Assembly (NCBI GenBank): GCA_022579005.1
Contig: MU401668.1
Coordinates: 1-62,639 of the forward strand
Source: Poronia punctata
Lineage: Eukaryota; Ascomycota; Sordariomycetes; Xylariales; Xylariaceae
Direction: 5' to 3'
DNA: 62,639 nt
Position numbers and translations under genes: made by a program
Notes under the pieces: generated by a model
Database searches by the model: none
The model's input: only the letters and a program-made list of their open reading frames with translations
Told to the model about the DNA's origin: nothing
Part shown: one piece after another, positions 38,001-50,800 of the stretch
How the letters are laid out: every line of letters starts with the position of its first letter
How positions within the stretch are numbered: the stretch's first letter is position 1

Positions 38001-38296
38001 ACTTAAACTATAAAAACTAATTTATAGTAGTAGGTTTATAAAGCTTAAAATAATTAACTATAGTACTTATAAGATTTTGCAATTTACTAGCTTATATTTA
38101 ATATTTTATAAATTAAAATTTAAAACTATATAAGTTGTTTTATAAAGCTTTTATTAATAATATAGTTGTATTTTTAAATAATAAGGCTAATTATATAAAA
38201 TACTTATAAAAAGTGTTTAGTTTATTTAAGGTACTTTTTAGTAAACTACTAAGCCTTTATATCAACTTATTTAAAATATTAATAATAAAGCACAAC
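35051..38296 (+). other. Decayed relic sequence, family unknown
   Basis: About 3.2 kb with no match to families A, B, C or TRIM that I could see. It is interrupted at its right end by the insertion of A4 and continues at 46368. Between about 36086 and 36350 the plus strand has unusually few stops for this window. From ATG at 36086 a frame runs 33 codons to TAA. After that the same frame stays open for long stretches between isolated TAA codons, which is the pattern of a RIP-decayed coding region. I do not recognise the protein (Asn/Lys/Leu-rich as it stands). It could be gag or pol of a fourth retroelement, or a captured host sequence. Confidence 0.45.
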
Positions 38297-38301
38297 TTTG
38301 C

Positions 38302-38535
38302 TATAATAGGGCACCTACCTACAAAACCTACTAGCTGCGCTACTAGTGCACAAACTATATATAAGCTAAACTTACGCTAACTATTAGCTATAGTTTAGCT
38401 AGTTATACTTTTTTTTATTTTTTAGCTAGCTTGGTTACTTACTTAGTTAACTAAATAAAAGTTATTTAATATATTTAGTTTTTAAAATTGCTAGCAATAT
38501 TACTTTATAATTACTTTATTACTTTAACTTTTATA
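38302..38535 (+). repeat. Family A 5' LTR of copy A4
   Basis: 234 bp, TATAATAGGGCACCTACC to CTTTTATA. The unmutated family termini were evidently TGTAACAGGGC and CCCTTACA, fitting the usual TG...CA. Confidence 0.9.
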
Positions 38536-40293
38536 CTTTTTTATTTTTAAGTTATAATATAATATTTAGCAAAAGGATTTAAACTAAAAACTAAGCATAG
38601 TTTGCAACTATTAAAAAAATAACTAGTAATAATATAAATAAGCTTAATAAACTTAATACTAAAAATAAGTAATAAAAACTAAAAAAGCTAGCTAATAGCT
38701 AAACTAAATTTATAAAAAGTTAAAAAAAAAGCTATAAAAAAAGTAAAGAGCTTATTAGTAATTTTAAAAAACTTAAAATAAAATATGCTACTTATTAAAA
38801 TAAATAATTAGCTAATAGCTAGTAATTTTTAAAAAAGTTAAAAAAGTAAAAGCTACTTTTTTTATTTTAAGCTACTATTATATAGTAGCTTATTTAATAA
38901 AAGCTTTTATTATAATAGTTTTTATAAAAGTTTAAAAAGCTAAAAAAATAACTTTTTAAATTAAATTATTAATATAATAAATTAAAACGTATAGCTGCTT
39001 TAGCTAGTTACTAAGCAAAAAAAGCTATAATGCAAAAATAACGCTAAAGCTTTTATATATAATTATAACTAGCTAAAATAAAATATTATTACTATAAAAA
39101 TTAAAAACTAAATTATAGCTATAAAAAAAAGCAACTAATAAAAGCCTAGCTATAAAGATTTAATATAAATTATATAAGCTTTAATATAAGCTAAGTTTAA
39201 TATTTAAATAAATTAGCGTTTGTTTTAAAATATATTAAATTATAATAATTTAAAAAATAAAGCTACTTTTAATAACTTTTAAAAGTTTATTTAATAAAAA
39301 AATGTTAACTTAAAGCTATTTAAGCAAACTTTTTAAAAGCAGACATATAAGCTTTAATAATAAAAAAATAAAAACTTAAATTTTTTTTTTTAGCAAGTAT
39401 TAGTATAAAGGCTTAAAAGCGCTATATTATTAAAAAACAATAGCTAACTAGCTTTTAACTATTAATATAAGCTTTAAAAAAACCAAAAAAAGTTTTAATA
39501 AAGTAGCATATATTATTTAATAATATAGTAATAATATATTATAAAGCTAAAAAATAATAAAATATTTTATATTATACTAATAAAAAGTATAAACTGCTAT
39601 AAAAGCAGAAATATGCTAAATACTTGCTAAAATATAAAAAATTAGTAAATAATTTAAAAGCGCTTAAATAGTTTAAAAAAAACTAATAACTTATTTAAGC
39701 AATAAATAAATTAAAACTAAAGTAAATTAGTACGTACTAGTAATAGCTTTATAAAGTACTATTATTATAGTAAAAAAAGCTATATAGCTAAGTATAGCTT
39801 AAAAAATAAGTAATTAGCGTTAAATTATTAGTTAAGCAAAGTTAAGCAAAGACTTTTAAAATAGCTTAAAAATAAAGTATAAAATATTTAAATAGCTTAG
39901 TTAAACTTTAAAAATAAAAAGTTAAAAGCTAAGCTAAAATAAGTTAATATATTTAATTTATTTTAATAAAGTCTTATAAAGCGTTTAATATTATAAAGCT
40001 ATTTTAAATAATAGCTATAGTTTTTTTAAATAGTAATTAAAAGCTAAAAAAAGTTATTATAAATATAAATATAAAAGCTTAAATTAATATTATATAAAAA
40101 AACTTTTTAAAAAATACTTATAAAAAGTAAATATTTTATTACTTTTATTAATAAAACTAAATAAAAAGCTAATAAAGTACTAAGCAGCTTATATAGCTAG
40201 TTTTTAAATAGTTAATACTTAAAAAATTAAATAAACTTTTAAATAAATATTTTATATAATATATAAAAAATAAAATATATTAAAGCTTTTAAT

Positions 40294-40498
40294 TATAATA
40301 GTGCAGTTAACTACTAAGCTATAGGGCTCACTAAAAGTGGTTATTGCCTAGATGTCTTACATTTGCGCAATTAAGCTATATGTAGCCTAGGTCCTTTTTT
40401 AAGGTCCTTTAAGTCCTGCAGACCTACGCTAACCTTTAGCCGAAAGGTCTCCGCTAATCCAAGCACTCTAAGGTAGGTAGGTAGGTCGCCCCCTTACA
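40294..40498 (-). repeat. TRIM 2 left LTR
   Basis: 205 bp, ending CGCCCCCTTACA exactly as in TRIM 1. It carries three GTAG units near its end (GGTAGGTAGGTAGG). Confidence 0.9.
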
Positions 40499-40894
40499 CT
40501 GCCCCCCCCCTTTTTAATAAATTGTCCTTAATTTAATTAAAAATAACGTAGGTAATTTAATTAACAAATGCTTCCTAGTTGCAATCTAGTTAGCAAACAA
40601 CTTGCGCAATTAGATTTAAGTTATTTTAATTAGCAAAACAATATTTTGCAATGTACACTTTAGCAATTTAGCAATTAATGCTTAACTAGCTTTACTAGCT
40701 TTACTAAAGGTATTATTTTTATACTATAATACCTAGGTATTTAATAGCATTACTTGCTTATTACTTTAATACTATATATTTAATAACTTATTACCTTATA
40801 TTTAGCAACAAAAACTTAGTATAACTTATATAGCAACTATAAGATTTAAACTTGTGCTTTATTGCAAAAGTACTGTTGTACTAGGCAATAATAG

Positions 40895-41099
40895 TATAAT
40901 AATATAATTAACTATTAAGCTATAAAGCTTACTAAAAGTAGTTATTGCCTAGATGTTTTATATTTGCGCAATTAAGCTATATATAGCCTAGGTCCTTTTT
41001 TAAGGTCTTTTAAGTCCTGCAGACCTGCGCCGACCTTTAGCTAAAGGGTCTTTGCTAATCCAGGCACTCTAAGGTAAGTAGGTAGGTTGCCCCTTTATA
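40895..41099 (-). repeat. TRIM 2 right LTR
   Basis: 205 bp, TATAATAATATAATTAAC to CCCCTTTATA. Equal in length to the left LTR and more mutated, with C-to-T and G-to-A changes throughout. Confidence 0.9.
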
Positions 41100-43119
41100 T
41101 TAATATTATAGCTAAAAATAAGTTAGTTAAGTATATTATTAAATATAGCTTTTATTTAATAGTTTTATAGCAAATATTAAAAAATAAATTTTAAAAAATT
41201 TGCTAAAAATATAGTTAGTAGTTAAGCAGCTTATATAGCTAACTTAATAAATATAAGTATTAGTTTTTTAAAAAAGTTGCTGTTTTTTAAAATTAATAAT
41301 AAGCTTAATACTAAAAATAAAATTAATTTATTTAAGTATTTTAAAGCGTTTTAGCATATATATTTTAAGCTATTAGCAAAAAAGTTATTAATGTTAAAAA
41401 AAGCATAATATATAATAAACTTAATAAATAAGGTATAAGTACTTTTTAATTTAATTTACTTTATTATAAAAGCTTAATAATAAGTGCTTAAAAAGTATTT
41501 TAAAAAAAAAACCTTTAAATAAGCTATATATAGCACTTAAAAGCAAATATAAAAGCTTTTATTTTATTTATATTAAAAAAAAAACTATAAAGCTTTATAT
41601 TAATTATAAAAGCTTAAATAAAATAATTATAAAAAATAAATACTTTTTACTTTTTATATTAAAAGTAATAAATAAGCTAAAGTTAATAAAAAACTTTTTA
41701 AAGCTAAACTTTTATAATATTTACTATTATATTTAAATTAAGCATAGCAATAAATAAAAAACTACTTTTTAAATAAAATATAAATATTTTAAGTATATAA
41801 TTATACTTTTTAAATTAACTAATACTTTTATAACTTTTTAAGCTTATATATATAAAGTGCTAGCTAAGCTAATAAATTATATTTATATAGTTTATTTAAA
41901 TAATATTATAGTTTTTTTAAAAAAATAAAAAAAATATAAAAAGCATTTTTAATTAATTTATAAGCAATTACTAAAATATTAACTATTTATAAAACTATTA
42001 AAGTATAAGTTTTTTAAAATTAAAATAAAATTTTTAAAGTTTATTATTATAATTAAAAAAATAAAAATAAACTTTAAAAAAATTGCTACTATTTAAAAGT
42101 AAAAAGTATTAACTTTAATATATAATATATAAGTATTTTTAAAGTTTGCAAACTTTTATAAAAAGTTTATAGCTAAATATATAAATATTATTATGCTAAT
42201 TATAGCTATTTTAAAAAGTTATACTTTATTAAGCTATATTTTTAAATAAACTTAAAAAGTAAATTAAGCGTATAAAAATATAAAAAAGCTTTTATATTAG
42301 TAATTACTTTTTACTACTAAAATAGCTATTTAAATACTAAAGTAAAAATGAATATATTAATAAAAGCAATATTAAAAGTAGTACTATAGCTTTATAAAAA
42401 AATATTAAAACTAGTTACTTATTAGTTATAAAAGCTTATAAATATAAAAACTAAATAAGCAATAAGCTAGCAAAAGCTTTTAATAATTATAAAAAGCTAT
42501 AAGCACTAGTAGTAATACTTTAAAAATAAAATTAAAACTTTTATAATATAAACAAACTATATAGCTTTAAAAAATATAGTTAACTTACTAGCGCAAAATT
42601 TTTATAAAAAGCTTACTTATTAAGTATATAAGCTAATATAGTTTAATTTTAATATAAAATATTAATTAAATATATTAAACTTAATAAATAAACTATTAAA
42701 AAAGCTAAATTATATAGCTAAAAAGATTTAATATAAAAATTTAATACTAATATTAAAAAAAAAGCTTTAATTAGTTAGCAAGCTACTATAAAAAGTATAG
42801 CAGTTATTAGCAAAAACTTTATTAAAAAAAAAAAGTAAAGTATTAGCTTATACTATTAAAATAGCTTAAAAAGCTTTATTAAACTTATACTTATTACTTT
42901 ATTTAATAATAAAAGCATAAATTATAAACTTATAAGCTTATAAAGCGCTAGATTTTTATTATATAATTATAAATAATTTTTAAAAGTAAAAAAGTAAAAA
43001 GTACTAATATATATACTTAACTTATATATTATATATTATATAAATAGTAGTAGTAACTTATTTAATAAAACTTATTATTAAAAATATAAAAACTGCTTTT
43101 TTTAAAAAAAAAACAGCTA

Positions 43120-44425
43120 AAGCTATTATTTATAATTAATATATTTTATATACTAAAGCTAAAAAATTAGCTTAAAGCAAAATAGCTTTTAAACTAATAG
43201 CTTTAATATAGTTTTATAAAATAGTTTATAAATTATAAGCTAAAAACTTTACTTTTATAAAACTAATAAAAATTATACGCTATAAAGCTAAAATATATAA
43301 AAAATATTATATTAATAATAAAAGTATATTATATTTTAAAAAATAGCTAGTAATTTTAGCTTAAAAAGCTTTAGTAAAATAACTAATATATTAATACTAT
43401 AATAATTTAAAAGCTAAATATATAAAAAAAACAAAATAGCTAAGTTATTATAATATAAGTTTTATTAAAAAAGCTTAAAGCAAAATGTTTAAAAATATGT
43501 TACTAGCTATATATAATATAAAAAAGCTTAAAAATTAAAGTATAAGCTTTATAAAAAGCTTTAGTTATTATTTTTATTAAAATAGCTTTTTAAAAAAATT
43601 AGCTTAGATTTTATTATAAAACTACTTTTATATATAAAAGCATTTAATAACGTTTATAATATAATTTTAATTATTATAAACTAGTTTATAAAAATAGTAT
43701 TATTTATTTTTATATAAAAAACGCTTAACGCTATTAAGCTTATAGTAATTATATATTATAAAGTAAACTGCTAATATAAGTTTTTAAAAAAAATTATAAG
43801 TAATAAAAATAAACTTATTATAAGCAAATTTTAAAAAAGGTTTTATAAAGTATAAAAAGTACGTTAGCAGCTATTTATTATATAGTACTTTTAAACTAAT
43901 AACTAAATAAAATAAATATATTAAACTTTAAAAAAATACTTTTATACTTTTTATAATAATAAGCTAAATAGCTAGGTTAAAATGCTAGCAAATATTAAGT
44001 TTATTTATAATAATAGCTAATATGCTATTATAAGCTATTTGCTATTTAAAGCGCTATATAAATACTACTTAAAAAGTAAAAAAAAAGCTATAGTAAATAA
44101 AAGCTATATACTATATAGTTTATAAATATTAAAAATAAATAGTAAAGTTAATATAAAAGTATTATAATAAATATTATATATTAAAAAAGTTTTAAGCAAA
44201 TAATATAATAAAGCTATTAATAATATATTTTAAGTTTAAGTATAAAAAAAAGCTAGCTTTTATATATATTTAAGTTAAAGTTATTAAAAAAATAAAAACT
44301 TAAATATATTAAATTTAGTTATTTAAAATTTATTTTTAAGTTTATAATATATTTTTTATATTATTGTTTAAGCTATAAATAAACTAGCTAAAAAACGCTA
44401 GCAAAATAGCGCTACTTAAGTTAAA
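43120..44425 (+). pseudogene. Family A integrase and chromodomain relic in copy A4
   Basis: In one frame: S-N-K-N-K-L at 43799-43816 (SDRDxL box), then the FW box with a stop in place of Trp. The Y-F-*-T-N-N-*-T-K-* motif at 43886-43930 is the HxQTDGQTE box. K-L-N-S-[stop]-V-K-M-L and F-I-Y-N-N-S follow, then A-L-Y-K-Y-Y. These fit the conserved integrase tail where a Trp precedes VxxLPxAEFAYNNS and ALYGYxP ends the segment. At 44341-44420 S-Y-K-x-T-S-[stop]-K follows, with I-A-L-L at its end: the chromodomain GYxxTSWExxxNVxxL pattern. All changes needed are C-to-T or G-to-A. The chromodomain would direct integration to modified histone H3 in heterochromatin. Confidence 0.85.
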
Positions 44426-44451
44426 AAATAAGCAAAAAAAATAAGCAATAA

Positions 44452-46127
44452 AAAATATTATTTAATATTAAAAAAACTAAAGCAAATAAAAATACTTAGT
44501 AAAATAAAAAAGCTAGCTAGTAAAATATAATATTTAAAAGCTAGCTAAATACTTAGCAAATATAAGCTATTTATTAAACTAATATAAAAAAAAAGTTAAA
44601 AAAGTTTATATTAAATAAAATAATAAATAAAGTAGTTATATTAGTATATAAGCACTAAAAGTTATAAAAGTATAAGAATTAGTTAATAAAAGCTAGTAAG
44701 CTATTATTAAAATAGTTAACTAAGCTATAACACTATAAAAACTAAAAGCTTATATATAATTAAGCTTATAATAACTTTAACTTATTACTAATATAAAAAA
44801 TACTATTATTAAAAGGTGTTAGTAAACAAAAGCTAAAAAATAGCTATTAAAAAAAATATACTATATTTAAAAAATAACTATAATTAGCAATTAAAAAAAA
44901 GCTATAATAGCTAAAATAAGCAAAAGCTATAGCTAAAGTAATAAGTATATTATAAATTATATTATTTTAAATAAATTTAATAATATAAAAAAAATACTTA
45001 TAATTTTAAAATTTATAAAGTAGCTAAAAAAAGTCTAGCTTATTAAAGGTAATATTAATAAAAAGCTAAGCAAGCTAATTTAAATATATATTTAAGTTAG
45101 CTAAAAAAATATATTGCGCTTTAATAAAAAATATTATAATAGTAGCTTTTAAAACTAACCTATTAAGCTAGTTTTAAGCAAAAAATTAAAAGTCTAGCTA
45201 AAGCTATATTAAGATTAAGCTAATAAATAATAAATAATTAGCAAATAGTATTAATAACTTAAAAAGCAACTAAAGTATTAAGCAAATAGTAAATATTAGT
45301 TAATTTTTAGTATATAGCAGCATTATAAAGGTTTTTATTTTAAAAAAATATAGCTTTTTTTTAAAAGCAATACCTTATTAAAAAGCTAGCAAAGCTTTTT
45401 TAAAACAAAAAATGCAATAGCTTATATAAACAATGCTTAATATAATAATATAAGCTTTAAAGTTGTTAACCTTATAATGTACATAGTTATTATAAAAAAA
45501 AACATATATATTTAAAAAAATAATATAGCAAATAATTTGCTAAGTAATATTAATTAAAATTAGTAAAATTTAGCAAAGTTAATTAATATATATATTTAAA
45601 AAATAAGCAGTAAACATATAAAATAATAAGCGCAATAGTTTACTTTATATTAAATATAGCTAAGCTTAAAAAGCTAGCAAATATAGTAAATATAAAAATT
45701 AATATATATACTAATAATATAATAAATATAAAGTTTAATACTAAAAATATTAATTTTTGTTAATTACTTACTGTTTTTATTATTAGTAGTAAAATTAGTA
45801 ACTATATAATTAAAGCATAACTAATTAAAATTTAAATAAAAAGGCTATAAGTATATAAAGCTAATATAAAATAATTAAAAAAAGGCATTATAGCAAGCGT
45901 ACTTTTAAAAACTAGCAATAAAAATAAAAAATATAAAAATATTATTATATAAAAAAGCAAAAAACTAATAATTAAATTTAAAATATATTATAATATAAGC
46001 TAGTAACTAAGCAATAGTAAAGCGCAAAATAAAAGCAGCTAATTAGCTAAAAATATAAAGCTAAAATTTTTTAAATATACTTATAAATACTTTATTGCTA
46101 AAAACTAATAACTTAAAAAAAAAGCAA
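44452..46127 (+). other. Long 3' region of family A, copy A4
   Basis: 1.68 kb from just after the chromodomain to the 3' LTR. No open frame; closely matched by 1-1180, 22152-23820 and 52684-54287. Confidence 0.55.
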
Positions 46128-46362
46128 TATAATAAAGCACTTACTTATAAAACCTACTAGCTATGCTACTAGTATATAAACTATATATAAGCTAAACCTA
46201 CGCTAACTATTAGCTATAGTTTAGCTAGTTATACCTTTTTTTATCCTTTTAGCCAGCCTAGTTATTTACTTAGTTAATTAAACAAAAGTTATTTAATATA
46301 CTTAGTTTTTAAAATCGCTAGCAACATTACCTTATAACTACCCTATTACTTAAACCCTTACA
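46128..46362 (+). repeat. Family A 3' LTR of copy A4
   Basis: 235 bp, TATAATAAAGCACTTAC to CCCTTACA, followed by the TTTGC duplication. The final CA is intact, which fixes the family's LTR end. Confidence 0.9.
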
Positions 46363-46367
46363 TTTGC

Positions 46368-47626
46368 TCCTTTTAAAAACTTTACATTTTTAAATAACTT
46401 AAAAGCTATAAAGCAATATTTTAACAATAGTAGGTTTTTTTAAACGCTATTAGTATATTATGCTTAATATATAAACCTTTTATATAAAAAACCTGCTTTA
46501 TTTAATAAAGGTATAAAAGAAATTATTATTTATAACTTAAAAAAAATGTTAAGCTTATATTAAGTTAATTTACTTTAAACTAATTAAAGCTAGGCTTAAA
46601 CTTTTTAAGCTATATAAGACTTTATTTATAAATATATTGTTTTTAAGCAGTATAACGTAGCTTAAATACTATTTATATAAATAAACGCTTTATTAAAAAA
46701 AAAGCTTTAAAGTTACACTATTTTATATTTAAAAATGTTATAAGTAATAACTTAGATTTACTATTTTAAATATATAAATAAAACTAGTAATGTTTTTAAG
46801 TTAACTACTTTTTTAATTAAAATTAAAATAAAAAGTATTTTAAGTAGCATATAAAATATAAGCTTATAAGCGCTTAAAAATAATAATTAAAGCTTAAAAT
46901 AACTTTATAATAATATTAATAAACTACTTAGCTATTAAAAGCATACTTAGTTAAACTAGCTTTAATATAGCTTTAATAAATAAAGTATATAAAAAGCAAG
47001 TTAATATATTAATTTATTTTTTATAATATAGGTTATAAACTTATTACTTTATAAAATAACTAAATTTTGTTTTAAATGCTTTATATAAACTATAAAACGT
47101 TACTATTAAAGTAAATAAAAATAATAAAGTAATGTAATTAAATAAAAAGCCTATGCTTACTTAAATATAATTAATTATTAAAACAATAACAATTATAAAT
47201 TTTAAAACAAAAAAGAAATTTTAAAAGGGCTATAAAAACATTTAAAATATTATTAAATATTATAAAACATTTAAAATAATAATAAAAAAGTTATAAACTT
47301 TTTAACGCCTAGCTATTTATTTCAAGGTATTAAGAATTTAATTTATAAAAAAACTAAAAATAAAATAAAAAGGTATATATATTAAAACTTATACTAGTAA
47401 TACTTATAGCTATAGCTTATAATAATAAGTACTACTTTAAAAAAATATTATAAAACTTTAAATAATATATAATTTATTTTAAACTAAAGCTAGTTAAAAA
47501 GTATATTAACTATTATAAAACATATAAACTTTATATAACTTTATAAAAAAAGCTATATATATTCTACTAAGTAATAAAACTTAAAGATTTATACTTTATA
47601 AAAACTATTATTATAAACTTTATTAT
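46368..47626. other. Relic sequence between copies A4 and A5
   Basis: 1.26 kb that was contiguous with 35051-38296 before A4 inserted (the shared TTTGC duplication shows this). It contains a short direct duplication with the unit AAAACATTTAAAATA at about 47235-47280. No family match and no frame that I can defend. Confidence 0.45.
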
Positions 47627-47861
47627 TATAATAGGGCACTTACTTATAAGACCTACTAGCTGTGCTATAAGTGTATAAACTATATATAAGCTAAACCTAC
47701 GCTAGCTAATAGCTAAAGGTTAGCTAGTTATACCCTTTTTAATCTTTTTAGCTAGTTTAGTTACTTACTTAGCTAACTAAACAAAAGTTATTTAATATAC
47801 TTAGTTTTTAAAATTGCTAGCAATATTACTTTATAACTACTTTATTATTTTAACTATTATA
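47627..47861 (+). repeat. Family A 5' LTR of copy A5
   Basis: 235 bp, TATAATAGGGCACTTAC to CTATTATA. Confidence 0.88.
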
Positions 47862-50800
47862 CTTTTTTACTTTTTTATTTTAAACAATATAATATTTAGT
47901 AAAAGAATTTAAATTAAAAACTAGGCATAGTTTATAATTGCTAAGCAAATAATAAAAAACAATATAAACAAGCTATTAAACTTAATACTAAAAATAAGCA
48001 ATAAAAACTAAAAAAAACTAGCTAATAATTGAGCTAAATTTATAAAAAGTAAAAAATAAAAAAGCAATAATAAATATAAAAAAAAGCAAAAAACCTAATA
48101 ATAAATTAAAAAACTTAAAATACAAAGTATTATTTAGTAAAGTAGTTAATTAGCTACTAAATAATAACTAATAAAAAAGTTAAAAAGTTAAAAAGGACTT
48201 TTTTTATTTTAAACTACTATTATATAAAAGCTTTTATAATAAAAGTGTTTATTATTAAAGCTTTTAAGCAAGTTTAAAAGGCTAAAGTAATAATTTTTTA
48301 AATTAAATTATTAATATAATAAATTAAAACTTATAATTACTTTAGCTACTTGCTAAGTAAAAAAAGCTATAACGTAAAAATAATACTAAAGCTTTTATAT
48401 ATATTATAAGCAGCTAAAATAAAATGCTACTACTATAAAAATTAAAAACTAAATTATAGCTTTTAAAAAAGTAATTAATAAAAGCTTAGCTATAAGAATT
48501 TAATATAAATTATATAAGCTTTAATAATAATAAAATAAAAACTATTGTCTTTGTAGCAAATATTAATATAAAAGCTTAAAAGCGCTATATTGCTAATAAA
48601 TAATAACTAACTAGCTATTATATATTAATATTCACTTTTAAAAAACTAAAAAAAGATTTTAATATAGTACTATATATTATTTAATAATATAAGAATAATA
48701 TAATATATAGCTAAAAAATAATAAAGCACTTAGTATTATATTAAAAAAAAGTATAAACTATTGTAAAAATAAAAATATAATAAATATTTGCTAAAAGAAA
48801 ACTTAGTAAATAAATTAAAAGTACTTAAATAGTTTTTTAAAAAACTAATAACTTATTTATATAATAAATAAATTAAAACTAAAGCAAATTAGTATATATT
48901 AATAATAGCTTTATAAGATACTACTATTAGAAGAAAAAAAGCTATATATTGCTTAAAAATTAAGCAATTAGCGTTATATTGCTAATTACGCAAAAGTTAA
49001 GCAAAAATTATTTAAATAGCTAAGAGTTAAAATATAAAATAGTTAAGTAGCTTAGTTAAAGTTTAAATAGAAAAAATTAAAAGCTAAGCTAAAGTAAAAT
49101 AATATATTTAATTTATTTTACTAAAGTTATATAAAGCGTTTAGTACTATAAAGCTATTTAAAATAATAGCTATATTTTTTTAAATAATAAATAAAAGCTA
49201 AAAAAAGTTAGTATAAATATAAATATAAAAGTTAAATTAATATTATATATAAAAACCTTTTAAAGAATACTTATAAAAAGTAAATATTTTATTACTTTTA
49301 TTAATAAAATTAAATAAGAAGCTAATAAAGTTCTATATAGCTTATATAACTAGTTTTTAAATAGTTAATATTAAAAAAATACTTTTAAGCAAGTATTTTT
49401 TATAATATATAAAAAGTAAAAAGTATTAAAGCTTTTAATATTATAACTAAAAATAAGTTAATTAAATATACTATTAAATATAGTTTTTTAATAGTTTTAT
49501 AATAAATATTAAAAAATAAATTTATAAAGTTTACTATAAACGTAGTTAGTAGTTAAGCAGTATATATTGCCAACTTAATAAGTATATATATTAGTTTTAA
49601 AAAAGTTGCTATCTTTTTAAATTAATAATAAGCTTAGTACTAAGAATAAAACTAATTTACGTTAATATCTTTAAACATTTTAATATATATATTTTAAGCT
49701 ATTAATAAAACGGTTATTAGTGCTAAAAAAGCATAATATATAATAAACTTAATAAAAAAAGTATAAGTACTATTTAGTTTAACTTATTTTACTAAAACCT
49801 TAATAATAAGTGCTTAAATAGTACTTTAAAAAAAAACATTTAAATAAGCTATATATAATATATAAAAGCAAATATAAAAGCTTTGATTTTATTTATATTA
49901 AAAAAATAAAACTATAAAGGTTTATATTAATTATAAAAGCTTAAATAAAATAATTATAAAAATTAAACATTTTTTATTTTTTATAATAAAAGTAATTAGT
50001 AACCTATAGTTAATAAAGATTCTTATAAAGCTAAACTTTTATAATGCTTACTATTATATTTAAATTAAATATAATAATAAATAAAAAATTATTTTTAAAA
50101 TAAAATATATAATTATACTTTTTAAATTAACTAATACATTATAACCTTTTAAGCTTATATATATAAAGCACTAGCTAAGCTAGTAAATTATATTTTTATA
50201 GTTTAATTAAATAGTATTATAATTTTCTTAAAAAACTTAACAAATATATATAAAAAGCACTTTTAATTAGTTTATAAGCAATTAATAAAAAATTAACTAT
50301 TTATAAAGCTATTAAAGTATAGGTTTTTTAAAATTTAAAAAAAAATTAAAGTTTATTATTATAATTAAGAAAATAAAAATAAATATTTAAAAATAAAAAT
50401 ACTAATTTTTATGTATAATATATTAATCTTTTTAAAGTTTATAAACTTTTATAAAACGTTTATAGCTAAAAATATAAATATTATTATGCTAATTATAGCT
50501 GTTTTAAAAAGTTATACTTTATTAAACTATATTTGTAAATAAACTTTAAAAGTAAATTAAATATGTAAAATTATAAAAAAAGCTTTTATATTAATAACTA
50601 CTTTTTACTACTAAAATAGCTATTTAAGAATTAAAATAAAGATAAATATATTAATAAAACCAATATTAAAGAAATAATTATAATTTTATAAAAAAATATA
50701 AAAACTAGTTGCTTACTAAATATAAAAGCTTATAAATATAAATACTAAATAAGTAATAAGCTAGCAAAAGCTTTTAATAGCTATAAAAAGCTATAAGCCC

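Larger units (their letters stand above)
40294..41099 (-). mobile_element. TRIM 2, small noncoding LTR retrotransposon
   Basis: 806 bp. The LTRs are 40294-40498 and 40895-41099 (205 bp each); the duplication is TTAAT (40289-40293 and 41100-41104). The uninterrupted target is visible in A5 (about 49430-49445) and A7 (about 57350-57365). The core matches TRIM 1 along its length. The LTRs differ from those of TRIM 1 by extra segments around GTAGCCTAGGTCC and CTAATCCAAGCACTCTAAG, so there were at least two LTR variants. The right half of the core and the right LTR are more C-to-T mutated than the left LTR. The minus-strand polypurine tract is AAAAAGGGGGGGGGCAG at 40499-40515. Confidence 0.92.
38302..46362 (+). 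mobile_element. Family A chromovirus, longest copy (A4), with nested TRIM
   Basis: The 5' LTR is 38302-38535 and the 3' LTR 46128-46362. The duplication TTTGC lies at 38297-38301 and 46363-46367. Total length is 8061 bp, about 7.25 kb without TRIM 2 and its duplication. Order on the plus strand: leader, gag-proximal region, undetermined pol part (reverse transcriptase and RNase H expected at about 41300-43100 but not legible), integrase (43600-44100), chromodomain (44341-44420), then the long 3' region from 44452. This is the best reference for the family's architecture, though every frame is closed by RIP stops. Confidence 0.92.

Noticed and set aside
41300..43100. Reverse transcriptase and RNase H domains of family A
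   Set aside because: They are expected here by gene order, but I could not read a Y-x-D-D or a DASD box in any copy with confidence, so I did not annotate them.
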